Source of the DNA: Verticillium longisporum | Taxonomy: Eukaryota; Ascomycota; Sordariomycetes; Glomerellales; Plectosphaerellaceae | Assembly (NCBI GenBank): GCA_019188255.1 | Contig: JAETXT010000014.1 | Location: forward strand, 744,001 to 808,000 | Direction of reading: 5' to 3' | Length of the DNA stretch: 64,000 nt | Part shown: piece by piece, positions 12,055 through 27,400 of the stretch | How positions within the stretch are numbered: the stretch's first letter is position 1 | How the letters are laid out: the number at the start of each line of letters is the position of its first letter | Notes under the pieces: model-generated | Database searches by the model: none | The model's input: the letters and a program-made list of their open reading frames with translations, nothing else | What the model was told of the DNA's origin: nothing | Position numbers and translations under genes: made by a program

Positions 12055-15000
12055 CTTATTATCCTTTATTATTAATATTAGCTTTATAATAAAGTCCAAG
12101 GAGATCTCTTAGAAAGGGTATAATAGAAGTAAGAGCGATTATAGCTTCTTATATAGCTTATATTAGAGCATTTATATCCCTTAATATATTTAATATATAT
12201 CTTTTATTATATTTTGCTAATAGAACTTTCTCCTAAATAGATTAAGGGTCTTATTTACTTCTATATATCCTATTTACGGATTATCGTAGTACTATTTTAA
12301 TAGCTCTCTATAAAGAGTCCTTTATAATAGGATTATAAATCGCTCTTTAAAGAGGAAAGTACTTTATTTATTTAAAATATAATTTACTTTTTTTCTAATT
12401 TATTAATTTATATTCTCCTTTTAGAAAAAGTATTCTAAGTTAATAGTTTATAGACCTCTAATTAAGTTCTTAAAATCTAAAATAAAAATAAGCTTTAATA
12501 TTATTTTATTCTTTATAAGCTCTTTTATAATAGAATATAAAAGATATTAATTTAGAATAATAACCCTAGACTCTTCTAAGTCCTTAGACTCTATCTAAAT
12601 AGTTTTTTAGTAAATCGTTATTATTTTTTTAGTTTTAGCTTTTTAGCTTTAAAGTTAAAAAAGAGCTTCTTTCTTTACTTTTTTCTTAATAATAATATAA
12701 ATATATTTTACTTTTTATTTAAAAAGTAAAATACTCTTTTCCTTAGAGCTATAATATTATTCTAATATAGGGATAAGCTTCTATCTTTATAGAATTACTT
12801 TTATAGCTTAGATATAGGCTCTATTTATAATATCCTTTAGCTTAGTCTTAGTAATAGTTTATTAAATATCTATAAATAAATCTTCTATTAATTATAGTTT
12901 TTTTAAATAAAATAAGAAGTATATTATTTATTAATATTTATTCCTTTATATAGTTTAATCGCTTTAAGAGGTTATTAGCTAGGTTTATAATCTTAAACTA
13001 ATATTAGATTTTAAAATTAAAAGATAATAATCTATATATTTATTATATAAACCTTCCTTAAAAGTCTCTTATTAATATTTATATAATACTTTTAAGAGCT
13101 TAGTAATTAATTAATATAGTAAAAACCTATCCTATACCCTCTAGGTAATACTATTAATATTCGAAGCTCTCTATAGTTATAAATAATTCTTATTTAATAC
13201 TTTATTATTATTTAATTAATAATAGTTTCTATAAATAATAGATAATAGGCTTCTATTTATTTCTATACTTTTAATTAAAGATCTTAGAATAGTATTATTA
13301 AATATATTAATCTTAATTTAGCCTTTTAATATATAATCCTAATATTATAGGATTATAATAATAGTAAATATAATTTATAATTATTTAAAAGCCTCTTATA
13401 TTTTAAATTACTATTTAAATAGCCCTTTTTTAATATTTATAATACTTCCTTTTAATAGAATAGATAAAAGGGCTATTATTTTTAAATAGCTTTTTATAAA
13501 CTATTTATAGAAGTTTATAAAGCCTAGGAATACTTATATATCCCTAAAGGATTCTAGAGTTTATTATTTAGCTATAGCTTAGATATAATTTAAATCTATA
13601 ATTATACTTTCCTTAGAGATAATAAATCCTAGGAACTCGACTTTATTTTAATATAATAAATATTTTAATTATTTAATAAAGAATTTAAAATCTTTAAGTC
13701 TTTTTAGGATTTATTAAAAATAAATAATATACTCCTTTTTTATATAAATAAATTAATATATTATCTAGATAAACGATATATAATTCATCTAATAATTTAA
13801 TAAATATTTAATGAATATTTAATAAATATTTAATAAATATATATCTAGAAAGTAATAAGAGTATTTATTAATCTAAATAATTTTATAATATATTTATAAT
13901 ATTTATATTTTATCTAGAAAACCGTTTTCTATTAATTATTCTTCTTAATATAAATCTAATAATAAATATCTTAAATATTAATATTAGAAAAGTATTTTAT
14001 TTTTATAAAATAATCTAAAAGTTATTAATTAATAAAAGAAGATAATAATTCTTTATTATAATTATATTAAAGCATTAATAATTAATATATAAATATAAAC
14101 TCCTATCCTTCTTTAATATAAATAGGACTAAGGCCTTTATAGGGCTAATAGACTTTTTAATCCTTTCTATAGCTTCCTATTCTATAATATTATAATAGAG
14201 CTCTTTAAATTACTTCTATAATAATAAATAGATAGAGCTATAAAAGGGTTTAACTCCTTTTTTTTAAATCTCTTAAATACTCTATATATTTTAATATTAA
14301 TAGTTCTTTTATTAAATCTTTAGAGAAAATATCTTTAAATTAAGTAAATTCTATAGGAAATACTTTAACCTGCCCCTTATTTAAAAGTAGATCGTTAATA
14401 ATAGGGATAATTATATTAAATATTATTATTATAGCTTAAATAATATAAGTAATATAAGCCTTAGCCTTATCCTCGATTAATATCCTTATAAACTCTTCTA
14501 GGTCTATATTTAATATATAGCTTTAAATAAAGGATTAAATAGAGGTATTTACTTAAATACTTTCCTTCCCTATATTATTATTAAATAGGAATATATAGCT
14601 AGACCTTTTAAGCTATTCTAATATATAAATAGTTAATATAGTAATTAAAGGTAATTCTATATATCTAATAAATAGAAAAAGAATATAAATATTCTATAAT
14701 TAATTACTATCTAGCTATTAAACGTTTATAATTTAAAGGCTTCTATACTTTCTATTTCTTATAATTTTAATAATTAAATAAGAATAGGATTAATAATATC
14801 TATTATAATATTAATATCTAGATTAATAGAGAATTTAATCTCTTTACTTTATTATAGAATAATCGCTAATATTTTAATAGTTTTCCTAATATTTATTTTG
14901 AATATAATACTCTTTAGATTAAAGCTTATATTAATTCGTTTTCTAAGAATTCTATTACTTAGATACCTTCGAATTTAAGTAATTATATATTTATAATTAT

Positions 15001-16387
15001 AGCTTTATATCTCTAGGGGTCTAATTATAAATAATTTTATATTTAATAGCTAGTTTTATTATAATAGAAGTATATATTCATAGATATTATAAAAATAGAT
15101 CCCCGATCTCTTAATAATATTCTTAAAGAATATAGATTAAAGTTCCTTATTTAATAAAAGGTAATCCCCCTTCTATAATATAAAGGTTACTCTTTCCTTA
15201 TAAATAATTAATCTTATAAAGTCTTTTTCTAAAATCCTTTATATATAAATATTATATTATATTAATTATTATAATTTAATTAATAATAAATTTATTTCCT
15301 ATTTTCTTATTATTTATTCTATAATTAATTAATATCTTATATTCTTTAAGCTTTATAAATAATTATTTTAATATCTTTAATAAGAATATATTATTCTATT
15401 AATTTATTTTATATAAAATAAAAGAATTATAAAAAATATTAAAAAATATATTCTTTATTATAATCTATATTTTTATTAAATAATTAATAAATACTTTCTT
15501 AATAATTAAAAAATATTAAAAAAGAGATATCTTTATTATTTTTAAAATTTAATAAATTAAATTTTATAAATCCTTTAAAAGATATTTTTATTTAATAAAG
15601 CTTTAAAAATCCTTTTAATAGATATTTATATTATTAATATTAAAATCCTTTTAATAAATTATTTTAAAGTTTTATATATAATTTTATTATATTATTTAAA
15701 AAATATAAATAAATTTAATTATTAATTATTTAATAATTTAAATTATATTTATATTAAATTAGAAAGTATTTCTAATTTTAATAATACTAAATTAATCATT
15801 AATTTAAATAATTATAATATCCTTTTTAAATATTTTATAATTATAAATAAAAAGTTTATTATAATTCTTTATAATTAGAATTTATTTAATAAAATATTAA
15901 ATTAGAAATCGATTTTCTAGCTTTTATTTTTAGAATTCTTTATTTAAAGTTTAGAATATTTATAATTAAAGTTCTATTTATTAAGAAAATTCTTTAATAA
16001 TTTAATAATAATTTAATAAAAAATATCTTAATTTAAATATATTCTTTCTATTATAATTATGTTTTAATAATTCTAATAATATTTTTATTAATTTATTATT
16101 TAATTATTAATTATTATAATAAATAATCTATTTCTAAATTCTAATATATTTAATTTAATCTATTATTTAATTTAATTTAATTATATATTATAGAAATTAA
16201 AGAATATTAAATTAAGGGCCTTAATTAAGGAAAGTAGATAATTTAGATTATAATTAATATATTAATATTATAACTTTAACTTATTAAAGCTATTATATAT
16301 AGCTTTAATTCTATTTATAAACTATATCTTATTATTAATCTATTAATAATAAGTTACTATTTAATATTTAATATTTAACCCCTTATA
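12055..16387 (-). mobile_element. Truncated Gypsy element, middle copy (minus)
   Basis: Read on the minus strand this runs from an LTR (about 16,201-16,387) through gag and RT (about 13,600-14,400, Y-L-D-N in the active-site position near 13,765) and RNase H to the start of the integrase, where it stops at 12,055 against LTR L3. The 3' half of integrase, the extra module and the second LTR are missing. It is more AT-rich than the copies in the two arms, so it has suffered more or earlier RIP. No reading frame survives. Confidence 0.7.
16201..16387 (-). repeat. LTR copy L7, heavily decayed
   Basis: This is the 5' LTR of the middle minus-strand element. The LTR core (AAGGGCCTTAATTA and the region following) is present, but the outer end near 16,201 is shortened and most CG words seen in other copies are lost. 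Confidence 0.65.
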
Positions 16388-16473
16388 ATAAGAAGTAATA
16401 ATATACTATAAAGATAAATATTAATAGGAATATAGTAATTAATAATAATTATAAGAGCTATAGCTTTACCTTT

Positions 16474-16664
16474 TATAAGGAGTTAAATATTAAATATTAA
16501 CTAGTAAGTTATTATTAATAGATTAATAATAAGATATAGTTTATAAATAGAATTAAGGCTATATATTATAGTATTAATAAATTAAAGTTATAATATTAAT
16601 ATATTAATTAAAATCTAAATTATCTATTTTCCCTAATTAAGGCCTTTAATTTAATACTTTTATA
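16474..16664 (+). repeat. LTR copy L8, heavily decayed
   Basis: It is 191 bp with the standard ends, facing L7 head to head across 86 bp (16,388-16,473). Many positions that are G or C outside CpA context in L2 and L3 are A or T here, for example TAAATATTAAATATTAA where L2 has TAGACGTTAGACGTCTAA. Confidence 0.8.
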
Positions 16665-18237
16665 TTCTTAATTTCTATAATCCATAATTAGATTAAATTA
16701 AATAATATATTAAATTAAATATATTAGGATTTAAAAATAAATTATTTATTATAATAATTAATAATTAAATAATAAATTTATAAAGATATTATTAGAATTA
16801 TTAAGAGATAATTATAATAGAAAAATTATATTTAAATTAAGATCTTCTTTATTAAATTATTATTAAATTATTAAAGAATTCTTTTAATAAATAGAATTTT
16901 AATTATAAATATTCTAAACTTTAATTAAAGAATTCTAATAATATAATTAAAAATCGATTTTTAAAATATTTTATTAAATAAATTTTAATTATAAAGAATT
17001 ATAATAAACCTTTTATTTATAATTTTAAAATATTTATATTATAATTATCTCTTAATAATTCTAATAATATAAGATTAAAAATCGATTTTTAATTTAATAT
17101 AAATATAGCTTAAATTATTAAATAATTAATAATTAAATTTATTTATATTTTTTAAATAATATAATAAAATTATATATAAAATTTTAAAATAATTTATTAA
17201 AAGGATTTTAATATTAATAATATAAATATCTATTAAAAGGATTTTTTAAACTTTATTAAATAAAAATACTTTTTAAAGGATTTATAAAATTTAATTTATT
17301 AAAAATAATTATATTTATTATATTTTAAAAATAATAGAAATATTTCTTTTTAATATTCTTAAATTATTAAGATAATATTTATTAATTATTTAATAAAAAT
17401 ATAAATTATAATAAAGAATATATTTTTTAATATTTTTTATAATTCCTTTATTTTATATAAAATAAAATAATAAAATATTATATTTTTATTAAAGATATTA
17501 AAATAATTATTTATAAAGCTTAGAGAATATAGAATATTAATTAATTATAGAATAAATAATAAGAAAATAAGAAATAAATTTATTTTTAATTAAATTATAA
17601 TAATTAATATAATATAAAACCTATATATAAAGGACTTTAGAAAGAGAGCTTATAAGATTAATTATTTATAAAAAGAGAGCGACTTTTATATTATAGAAAG
17701 GGGACTATTCTTTACTAAATAAGGAACCTTAATCTATATTTTATAAGAATATTATTAAGAGGCTAGGGATCTACCCCTATAATATCTATAAATATATACT
17801 TCTATTATAATAAAACTAGCTATTAAATATAAAATTATTTATAGCTAGACCCCTAGAAATATAAGGCTTATATACTAGGTATATAGACTATTATCTTTTA
17901 ATTTTAAAATATAATATTAGCCTAGGGCTATAAACCTAGCTAATAGCCTCTTAAAGAGGCTAGACTATATAGGAGAATAAGTACTAATAAGCGATATACT
18001 CCTTATACTATTTAAAAAATTATAATTAGCGAAAAACTTAATTATAGATATTTAGTAAGTAATTACTAGAATAAAGCTAAAGGATATTATAAGTAGAGCT
18101 TATATCTAAGCTATTAGGGCGATATTATGAAGATAGAAGCCTACCCCTATATTAGGATAATATTATAGCTCTAGGGAATAGGGGACCTTACCCTCTAGAT
18201 ATAGAGTAATATATACTTATATTACTATTATAAATAA
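16474..18237 (+). mobile_element. Internally deleted Gypsy element (plus)
   Basis: It starts with LTR L8 (16474-16664, TATAAGG to TTTTATA) followed by a gag-like zone that aligns with about 1,749-2,960. Near 17,870 it jumps to sequence that aligns with about 4,910-5,280, so roughly 1.9 kb covering RT and part of RNase H is missing. It ends near 18,237 at a family-B segment without a second 191-bp LTR. It is among the most AT-rich copies in the block. Confidence 0.65.
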
Positions 18238-18425
18238 AATAAGTATTAAGTATAGCTATCTACTAAGAGGAAGTCCTAGGGCCTCGGCCCTAGGTACCTA
18301 CTCTTAGTAGATATATAAGTAATTAGTAATAGGCCCTAGAATATCCTAGGAAGAATAACTATTTATATTAATATTAATATACCCTTAATATAAAGTCCTA
18401 ATAATAATAGTAACTAGACTTTCTA
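18238..18425 (+). repeat. Family-B segment with a perfect nested hairpin
   Basis: It contains an outer 10-bp perfect stem (CTACTAAGAG at 18260-18269 with CTCTTAGTAG at 18301-18310) and an inner 9-bp stem (CCTAGGGCC at 18275-18283 with GGCCCTAGG at 18286-18294). The tail at about 18,340-18,400 matches the end of copy 1 near 515-570. A similar hairpin lies at 30,981-31,031. It is likely the terminal part of a second element family. Confidence 0.6.
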
Positions 18426-18712
18426 ATCGTTCTTATATATAATCTTAAGATTTTTATTAAAGATAATAATTAATCTATTAAGATATTAATCTAGTATTAT
18501 TATAGTAAAGAGACGAGATTAAGATCTAAATAGAAATAGGTTTTCTATCTATTATAACGATTATAAGATTCTCTATTATAAGAATCCTATCTATTAGATT
18601 CCTATCTATCTATTATAAAGTTCGTACCTCCTCTTTACTCCTCTATATTAGAAATAGATATTAGAGCCTATTAATTATACTATTAAGTAGAGAATTATTA
18701 AAATAAAGTAAT
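18426..18712. other. AT-rich spacer before right arm
   Basis: I recognise no gene or element here. It holds several copies of short words such as CTATCTATTATA and ATTATAAGA between 18,555 and 18,625, which may be a decayed short tandem repeat. Confidence 0.4.
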
Positions 18713-18903
18713 TATAAAGATATTAAGCTAAGGGCCTTAATTAGGGAAAGTAGATAGTTCGGACTTTAATTAGTATATTAGTATTATAACTTTAACTTAT
18801 CGAGGCTATTAAGTATAGCCTCGACTCTACTTATAAACTAGATCTTATTACTAATCTATTAGCGATAACCCGCTACTAGATATCTAACGTCTAACTCCTT
18901 ATA
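18713..18903 (-). repeat. 191-bp LTR, copy L4
   Basis: Standard LTR on the minus strand. It is the reverse complement of L3 apart from two C-to-T type differences at its outer end. Confidence 0.88.
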
Positions 18904-21276
18904 TTACCCCCTTCTAGGAGGTCTAATCCCTAGAACTTATTATGCTTTTATTATTATATCTCCTAATAATAGCTCTTTATAAGATCTAAGTATATAGTAT
19001 TTCTTTATTCTAGCTCTTTATAGGGTTATACCTTAATTTAAGTATATTATTAAGTAATATTATAATAATAGCTATAGTTACGATAATTAGGAATAAATAG
19101 TAATATAAAATAGCTTTATATATTAATTTATAAATAACTTTTTACTATATAAGCTTTAATAAACGTTCTACCCTATATACTTATATATACTCTAAGTCCG
19201 CTCTATTATCCTATATCTCTAATAATATAATTTTAATTATATTATCTAAGATATTATCGCTAAAGTACTATTATTATTATATTAGATATTACCCTTTACT
19301 TTAATACTACTTATCTATATAATCCCGATTCTAATTAGGATATAGATAATTACTTACTAATTAGAGAGCTCTAATATCCCCCTTATAAGTATTATTTTAA
19401 AAAGCTAGCTTCTTAGCTTAATATTAAATATATAATAAAGTATTTAATTAATAAATATATTTACTATAAATATAATAAAGGTATATACTTCTTAATAAGT
19501 TCGCTAAATCTTCTTTTAATATTTATTAATATATAAAGATTCCTAAGCTATTTAAGGGCTTTATTTAATATATTTAGTATTATATTATTCTCGAACTAGC
19601 TAAAGGAGAACCTATTAACTTAATTAAATATACTCTAAAGTAATAAACTAAGTATCTTACTTATTTAGTTAAGCTTATAAAATATTTTAAGAATATATTA
19701 TATTTAAATACTAGTCCCTTATATTATAATTAATATTATAATACTATAAATTATATTAATATTATTAAGCTCTTCTTTATTAATTAAAGTAATATCTCTT
19801 TATTAAGATATTATTAATTTACGCCTTCTTAGCCCTCTAATTTCGCTATTCTATAATTTTCTATTAATTCTTCTATATATCTTTATTAACTAACCCCTAT
19901 AAATAAAGCTATTATCTATTAATATAATAAAGGAGGTAATCGCTATAAAATAGCTTATTTATATTATCTATTATAAAGAAGCTAATATATTTAATATTAT
20001 AATCTATAAATAGGAATATAAATTATATAATCGCTTATTTAAGGGCGAAGAGGATACTTAGCTAGGTAAATTTATATATAATATAATAAAGGTCCCCTAT
20101 AATATTAAGCTCTCTCCCTCCTTAAGGAGGCTCTAAATAATAATACTCTAATATACTTTTATATCTTAGATATATATTACTTAAGCTATAATCCTATTAA
20201 TCGTCCTTTATCTTATATCTCTTAATATTTTATTATCCTTTCTAAAGATAATATTATTAAGAAGAAAGCTAATATTAAAAAGAAGAAGGCTAAAGCTATT
20301 ATAAAGAAGAAAGCTATTATTAATATTAAAATATTAATAAAAGCTATTAAAGATAAAGCTATTAAAGAAAAGCGCTTTATTATAGCGGAGGCGAAGCTTA
20401 TCGAGGCCTAGGAGGCCCTTCGCCTCGCTAATATAGCCTCTAAGACCTTAGAGGCCTTAGAGGTTATTAATAATAAAGAGGAGGCTATTAACTTTAATCC
20501 TTTAATATCTTTATTCTCTAGCTATTTAGCTTCTTATAATATATTATCTATAGCTTTAATAAGCTATATTAACCTTTTAAATATATTAATAATAATACTA
20601 TTAACGTTCTTATTTATCTTTTAAATAATAATATTCTTTTATCCTATAATAAAGATGAAAGTAAAAATAAAGCTATTACTCTTAAGAAGACCCTTAATTA
20701 ATATATACTATTTAATAATTACTTCTATTATAATATACTATTACCCTTTATCCTTTTAATAAAAGTATCTAATCTAGTTATTTATTCTAGCTATACCTCT
20801 AAGGTATAGCTAACTTCTTAGATAGCTATTACCCTTAAGGCTAGTTTATTAAAGTATCCTATACTTCCTATAATCTCTAACTCCTTTATAAAGAAGGCTT
20901 ATTAGATTCTATAGAAGGTTATATATAATATTAAATTAGCTAATTAATCTATATAGAGTAGCTAAAAGTTAAATAGCTAATTAGTAATTTCGCTCTAGGA
21001 TTTAATAATTAATAGCTTTACTAATAATAGTAATTAAGAATAGGATAAATTAATTAATAGTATTTCCCCTATAATATTAGAAGAGGGTTAAGAATAGTAT
21101 ATTAAATTCTTTAAATAGAATTAGCTTTATTAATAGCTATTATAAAATACTATTATAATAATTAATTAATAAGCTAATATTATTATTATAAGCTTAATAT
21201 TAATATTATTATTTCTTTTCTTATATAATTCTATTATTTATTTTCTTATAATCTTTAGCTATTTATCCTATTATTT

Positions 21277-21467
21277 TATAAAGGTATTAGGCTAAGGGCC
21301 TTAATTAGGGAAAGTAGATAGTTTAGATTTCAATTAATATACTAGTATTATAACTTTAACTTATTAAGGCTATTAAAAGCAGCCTCGACTCTATTTATAA
21401 ACTAGATCTTATCGCCGATCTATTAATAATAATACGCTATTAGACGTCTAACGTCTAACTCCTTATA
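21277..21467 (-). repeat. 191-bp LTR, copy L5
   Basis: Standard LTR on the minus strand, identical by eye to the reverse complement of L2 (9299-9489). Confidence 0.88.
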
Positions 21468-24400
21468 TTGCCCCCTCTAGGAGGTCTAGTCCCTAGAACT
21501 TATAATGCCTTTATCGTTATATCTCCTAATATTAGCTCTTTATAAGACTTTAATATATAGTATTTCTTTATTCTAGTTCTTTATAGGGTTATACTTTAAT
21601 TTAAATATATTATTAAATAATATTATAATAATAGCTATAATTATAATAATTAAGAATAAATAATACTATAAAATAGCTTTATATATTAATTTATAAGTAA
21701 CTTTTTACTATATAACCCTTAATAAACGTTCTACCCTATATACCTATATATATTCTAAGTCTACTCTACTATCCTATATCTCTAATAATACGATTTTAAC
21801 TATACTATCTAAGATACTATTACTAAAGTACTATTATTATTATATTAGATATTACCTTTCGCTTTAATAATACTTATCTATATAATCCTAATTCTAATTA
21901 AAATATAGATAGTCGCCTACTAACTAGAGAGCTCTAATATCCCCCTATAAGTATTATTTCGGGAACTAGCTTCTTAGCTTAATATTAAGTATATAATAGA
22001 GTATTTAATTAATAAATATATTTACTATAAATATAATAAAAGTATATACTTCTTAATAAGTTTATTAAACCTTCTCTTAATATCTATTAATATATAAAGA
22101 TTCCTAAGCTATTTAAGGGCTTTATTTAATATATTTAGTATTATATTATTCTCGAACTAGCTAAAGGAGAACCTATTAACTTAATTAAATATACTCTAAA
22201 GTAATAAACTAAGTATCTTACTTATTTAGCTAAGCTTATAAAATATTTTAAGAATATATTATATTTAAATACTAGTCCCTTATATTATAATTAATATTAT
22301 AATACTATAAATTATATTAATATTATTAAGCTCTTCTTTATTAATTAAAGTAATATCTCTTTATTAAGATATCGTTAATTTATACCCTTCTAGCCCTCTA
22401 ACTTCGCTATTCTATAAATTTCTACCGATTCTTCTATATATATTCGTTAATTAATTTCTATAAATAAAGCTATTATCTATTAATATAATAGAAGAGGTAA
22501 TCGCTATAAAGTAGCTTATTTATATTATTTATTATAAAGAAGCTAATATATTTAATATTATAATCTATAAATAGGAATATAAATTATATAATCGCTTATT
22601 TAAGGGCGAAGAGGATACTTAGCTAGGTAAATTTATATATAATATAATAAAGGTCCCCTATAATATTAAGCTCTCTCCCTCCTTAAGGAGGCTCTAAATA
22701 GTAATACTCTAATATAATTTTATATCTTAAATATATACTATCTAGGCTATAGTCTTATTAATCGTCCTTTATCTTATATCTCCTAGCTCCTTATTATCCC
22801 TTCTAAGGATAATATTATTATAAAGAAAGCTAATATTAAGAAAAAGAAGGCTAAAGTTATTATAAAGAAGAAAGCTATTATTAATATTAAAATATTAATG
22901 AAAGCTATTAAAGATAAAGCTATTAAAGAGAAATACTTTATTATAATAGAGGCGAAGCTTATTAAAGCCTAAAAGGCCCTTCGCTTTATTAATATAGCCC
23001 CTAAGACCTTAGAAGTCTTAGAGGTTATTAATAATAAAGAGGAGGCTATTAATTCTAATCCTTTAATATCTTCATTCTCTAGCTATTTAGCTTCTTATAA
23101 TATATCCTCTATAGCTTTAGTAAATTAGGTCGACCCTTTTAAATATATTAATAATAATATTATTAATATTCTCATTTATCCTTTAGATAAAAGTATTCTT
23201 TTATCCTATAATAAGAATAAAAGTAAAAATAAAGCTATTACCCTTAAAAAGACCCCCGATGAATATATTCTATTTAACGATTACCCCTATTATAATATAT
23301 TACTATCCCTTATCCCTTTAATAAAGGTATCTAATCTAGCTATTTATTCTAGCTATACTTCTAAGGTATAGCTTACTTCTAAGATAGCTATTACCTTTAA
23401 AGCTAGTTTATCGAAATATCCTATTCCTCTTATAATCTCTAGCCCTTCTATAAAGAAGGCTCGCTAAACTCTATAGAAGGTTATATATAGTATGAAACTA
23501 GCTAATTAATCTATATAAAGTAGCTAAAAGTTAGATAGCTAATTAATACTTTCGCTCTAGGATTTAGTAATTAATAGCTTTATTAATAATAATAATTAAA
23601 AGTAAGATAAACTAATTAATAGTATTTCCTTTATAATATTAAAAGAGGATTAGGAATAATATATTAAGTTCTTTAAATAGAATTAGCCCTAATAATAGCT
23701 ATTATAAAGTATTATTATAATAATTAATTAATAAGCTAATATTATTATTATAAGCTTAATATTAATATTATTATTTCTTTTCTTATATAGTTCTATTATT
23801 TATTTTCTTATAACTTTTAGCTATTTATCCTATTATTTATATCTATATTTCTAATATTTGTTATACCTTTTAAAATTTAAATTATATTTTCTAAATAGCT
23901 TTCTAGCTCCTAAATATTATATTCGATTAGCTATCCTATTTATTTTACTAAATAGAAATTTTATCCTTAATTCTCTTTATAAGCTATAATATCCTTAAAT
24001 CCCTATTCTCCTTATTCTTTTTCTAATATAAAGAAATAAGCTAAGTATTTAGCGCCTATTTAGCGATTATATTAAGGTTCTAAAGAGGATATTAAGAAGA
24101 TATTATATATTGTAATATATATTTTAGGGAGTAATATATAATAGGCCTATTTATTTACTTTCTCTATAATCTTTATTTAGATATATTTAAATATTAGCTT
24201 CTAATTTAATTTAAAGTAGAAGTTCTTAATAGAGAGGTTTATAATATCTCCGACCTTAAAGACCTTAAATATATACTCCTTATCATAATAGAAAGCTTAA
24301 ATATATATTATATATTATTAGCTTTTATTAATTAATTAGCGAATAATTATAACCTTTTTAATTCTTTCCTTTATATTTTCGACTTAAATATCCTTTCTTA

Positions 24401-27400
24401 GGGCTATATAGTCGATTATCCTTAAATAGTACTTATATAGAGCTTTAAACGATAAGATATTAATAATATTATATATATTATTATTATAAGAGAATTCTAT
24501 TTCTTTTAAATAATATAGCTATTCTTTTAATACTTAATCGTTAATATAGCGAAGGCATTTTTCTAATATTTAATAGGTTCTCTCTATCTATCTATCTATC
24601 TATAAATAATAAGCTATAAATAGGTAGTATTTAATTACTCTTTCTTAATAGAATTCCTCCTAGAATTAATTAATAAAGAGCTTATCTTTATTACTTATAA
24701 TACTTTCTAAGCTCTTAAATTAATATTTAATTTCTTTATAAAGAATAGTATTTAAGCCTATACCTATAAGCGCTTTATAGGTCGCTAAGAATTAAATAGT
24801 CTTTATAAAATAGTCTATAATAATAAGGATAGAGTTATATTCTAGATTATCGTCCTTTATTATTAATATTAGCTTTATAATATAATCTAAGGAGATCTCT
24901 TAGAAAGAACATAATAGAAGTAATAGTAATTATAGCTTCCTATATAGCTTATATTAGAATATTTATATCCCTTAATATATTAAGTATTTAGTAATATATT
25001 AATATATATCTATTATTATATTTTCCTAATAGAACTTTCTCCTAAATAGATCGAGGGTCTTATTTACCCCTATATATCCTATTTATAGATTATTATAATA
25101 CTATTTTAATAGCTCTTTATAAAGAGTCCCTTATAATAGGATAATAAATTATCCTTTAAAGAGGAGAGTACTTTATTTATTTAAAATATATTTTATTCTT
25201 CTTTTAATTTATTAGCTTATATTCTCCTATTAGAAAAGGTATTCTAGATTAAGAATTTATAAACCTTTAATTAAATTCTTAAATTCTAAAATAGAAATAA
25301 GCTTTAATATTATTTTATTCTTTATAAACTCTTTTATAATAGAATATAAAATATATTAACCTAGAATAATAATTTTAGATTCTCCTAAGTCCTTAGACTC
25401 TATTTAAATAATCTCGTAATAAATCGTTATTAATTTCTTAGCTTTAGCTTTTTAATTTTTAGATTAAGAAAGAGCTTCTTTCTTTATTTTTTTCTTAATA
25501 ATAATATAAATATATTTTACCCTTTATTTAAGGGATAAGGTCCCTTTTTCCCTAGAACTATAATATTATTCTAATATAAGGATAAGCTTCTATCTTTATA
25601 GGGTTACCTTTATAGCTTAGATATAAGCTCTATTTATAATATCCTTTAGCTTAGTCTTAATAATAGTTTATTAAATATCTATAGCTAAGTCTTCTATTAG
25701 CTATAGCTTTTTAGATAAAATAGGAAATATATTACTTATTAATATTTATTCCTCTATATAGTCTAATTACTTTAAGAGGCTATTAGCTAGGTTTATAATC
25801 CTAAACTAATATTAGATTTTAAAATTAAAAGACGATAATCTATATATTTATTATATAAGCTTTCTTTAAATATCTCTTATTAATATTTATATAATATTCT
25901 TAAGAGCTTAGTAATTAATTAATATAATAAAAACCTATTCTATACTCTCTAAGTAATAATATTAATATTTAAGGCTTTCTATAATTATAAATAGTTCTTA
26001 TTATTTAATATTCTATTATTATTTAATTAATAATAATTTCTATAAATAATAAATAATAAGCCTCTATTTATTTTTATATTTTTAATTAAGGATTTCTAAA
26101 ATAATATTATTAAATATATTAATCTTAATCTAGCCTTCTAGTTTATAGTTTTAATATTTTGAAATTATAATAATAGTAAATATAATTTTTAATTATTTAA
26201 ATACCTTCTAAGCTTTAAATAGCTATTTAAATAGCCCTTTTTAACCTTTATAATACTTCCTTTTAATAGAGTAAATAGAAGGGCTATTATTCTTAAATAG
26301 CCCTCTATAAACTATTTATAGAAGTTTATAAAGCTTAGGAATATTTATATATCTTTAAAGGATTCTAGGAGTTATTATTTAACTATAGCTTAGATATAAT
26401 TTATATCTATAATTATATTTTCTTTTAAAATAATAAATCCTAGGAATTCTACTTTATTTTAATAAAATAAGTACTTTAATTATTTAATAAAGAATTTAAA
26501 ATCCTAAAGTCTTTTTAGGATTTATTAAAAATAAACTATATATTTTTCCTTTATTTATAAATAGATTAATATATTATTTAAATAAATAATATAGAAATTA
26601 TTTAATAATTTAATAAATATTTAATAAATATATATTAAGAAAGTAATAAAAGTATTTATTAATCTAAATAGTATTATAATATATTTATAATATTTATATT
26701 TTATTTAGAAAGCCGTTTTCTATTAATTACTCTTTTTAATATAAATCTAATAATAAATATCCTAAATATCGATTTTAGAAAAGTACTTTACTTTTATAAA
26801 GTAATCTAAAAGTTTATTAATTAATAAAAGAAAGTAATAATTCTTTATTATAATTATATTAAAGTTTTAATAATCTATATATAGATATAAGCTTTTATCC
26901 TTCTTTTATATAAATAGGATTAAAGCCTTTATATAGCTAATAGACTTTTTAATCTTCTTTATAGTTTCCCTTTCTATAATATAATAATAGAGCTCTTCTA
27001 ATTATTTCTATAATAATAGGTAAATAGGGCTATAAAGGGGTTTAGCTCCTTCTTTTAGATCTATTAAGTATTCTATATCTTTTAATATTAATAATTCCTT
27101 TATTAAATCTTTAGAGAAAATATCTTTAAATTTAATAAATTCTATAAGAAGTATTTTAGCTTACCCTTTATTTAAGGGTAAATCGTTAATAATAAAGATA
27201 ATTATATTAAATATTATTATTATAATTTAAATAATATAAATAATATAAGCTTTAGCTTTATCTTTAATTAATATCTTTATAAACTCTTCTAAGTCTATAT
27301 TTAATATATAGCTTTAAGTAAAGGATTAAATAAAAGTATTTATTTAAATACTTTCCTTCTTTATATTATTATTAAATAAGAGTATATAGTTAGACTCTTT

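Larger units (their letters stand above)
18713..23960 (-). repeat. Right arm of the ~5.2-kb inverted repeat
   Basis: This is the mirror image of 6,790-12,054. It contains LTR L4 (18713-18903), module copy (18904-21276), LTR L5 (21277-21467) and a second module copy (21468-23840), all reading on the minus strand. Matches to the left arm include residual G and C in non-CpA contexts. It carries no gene. Confidence 0.8.
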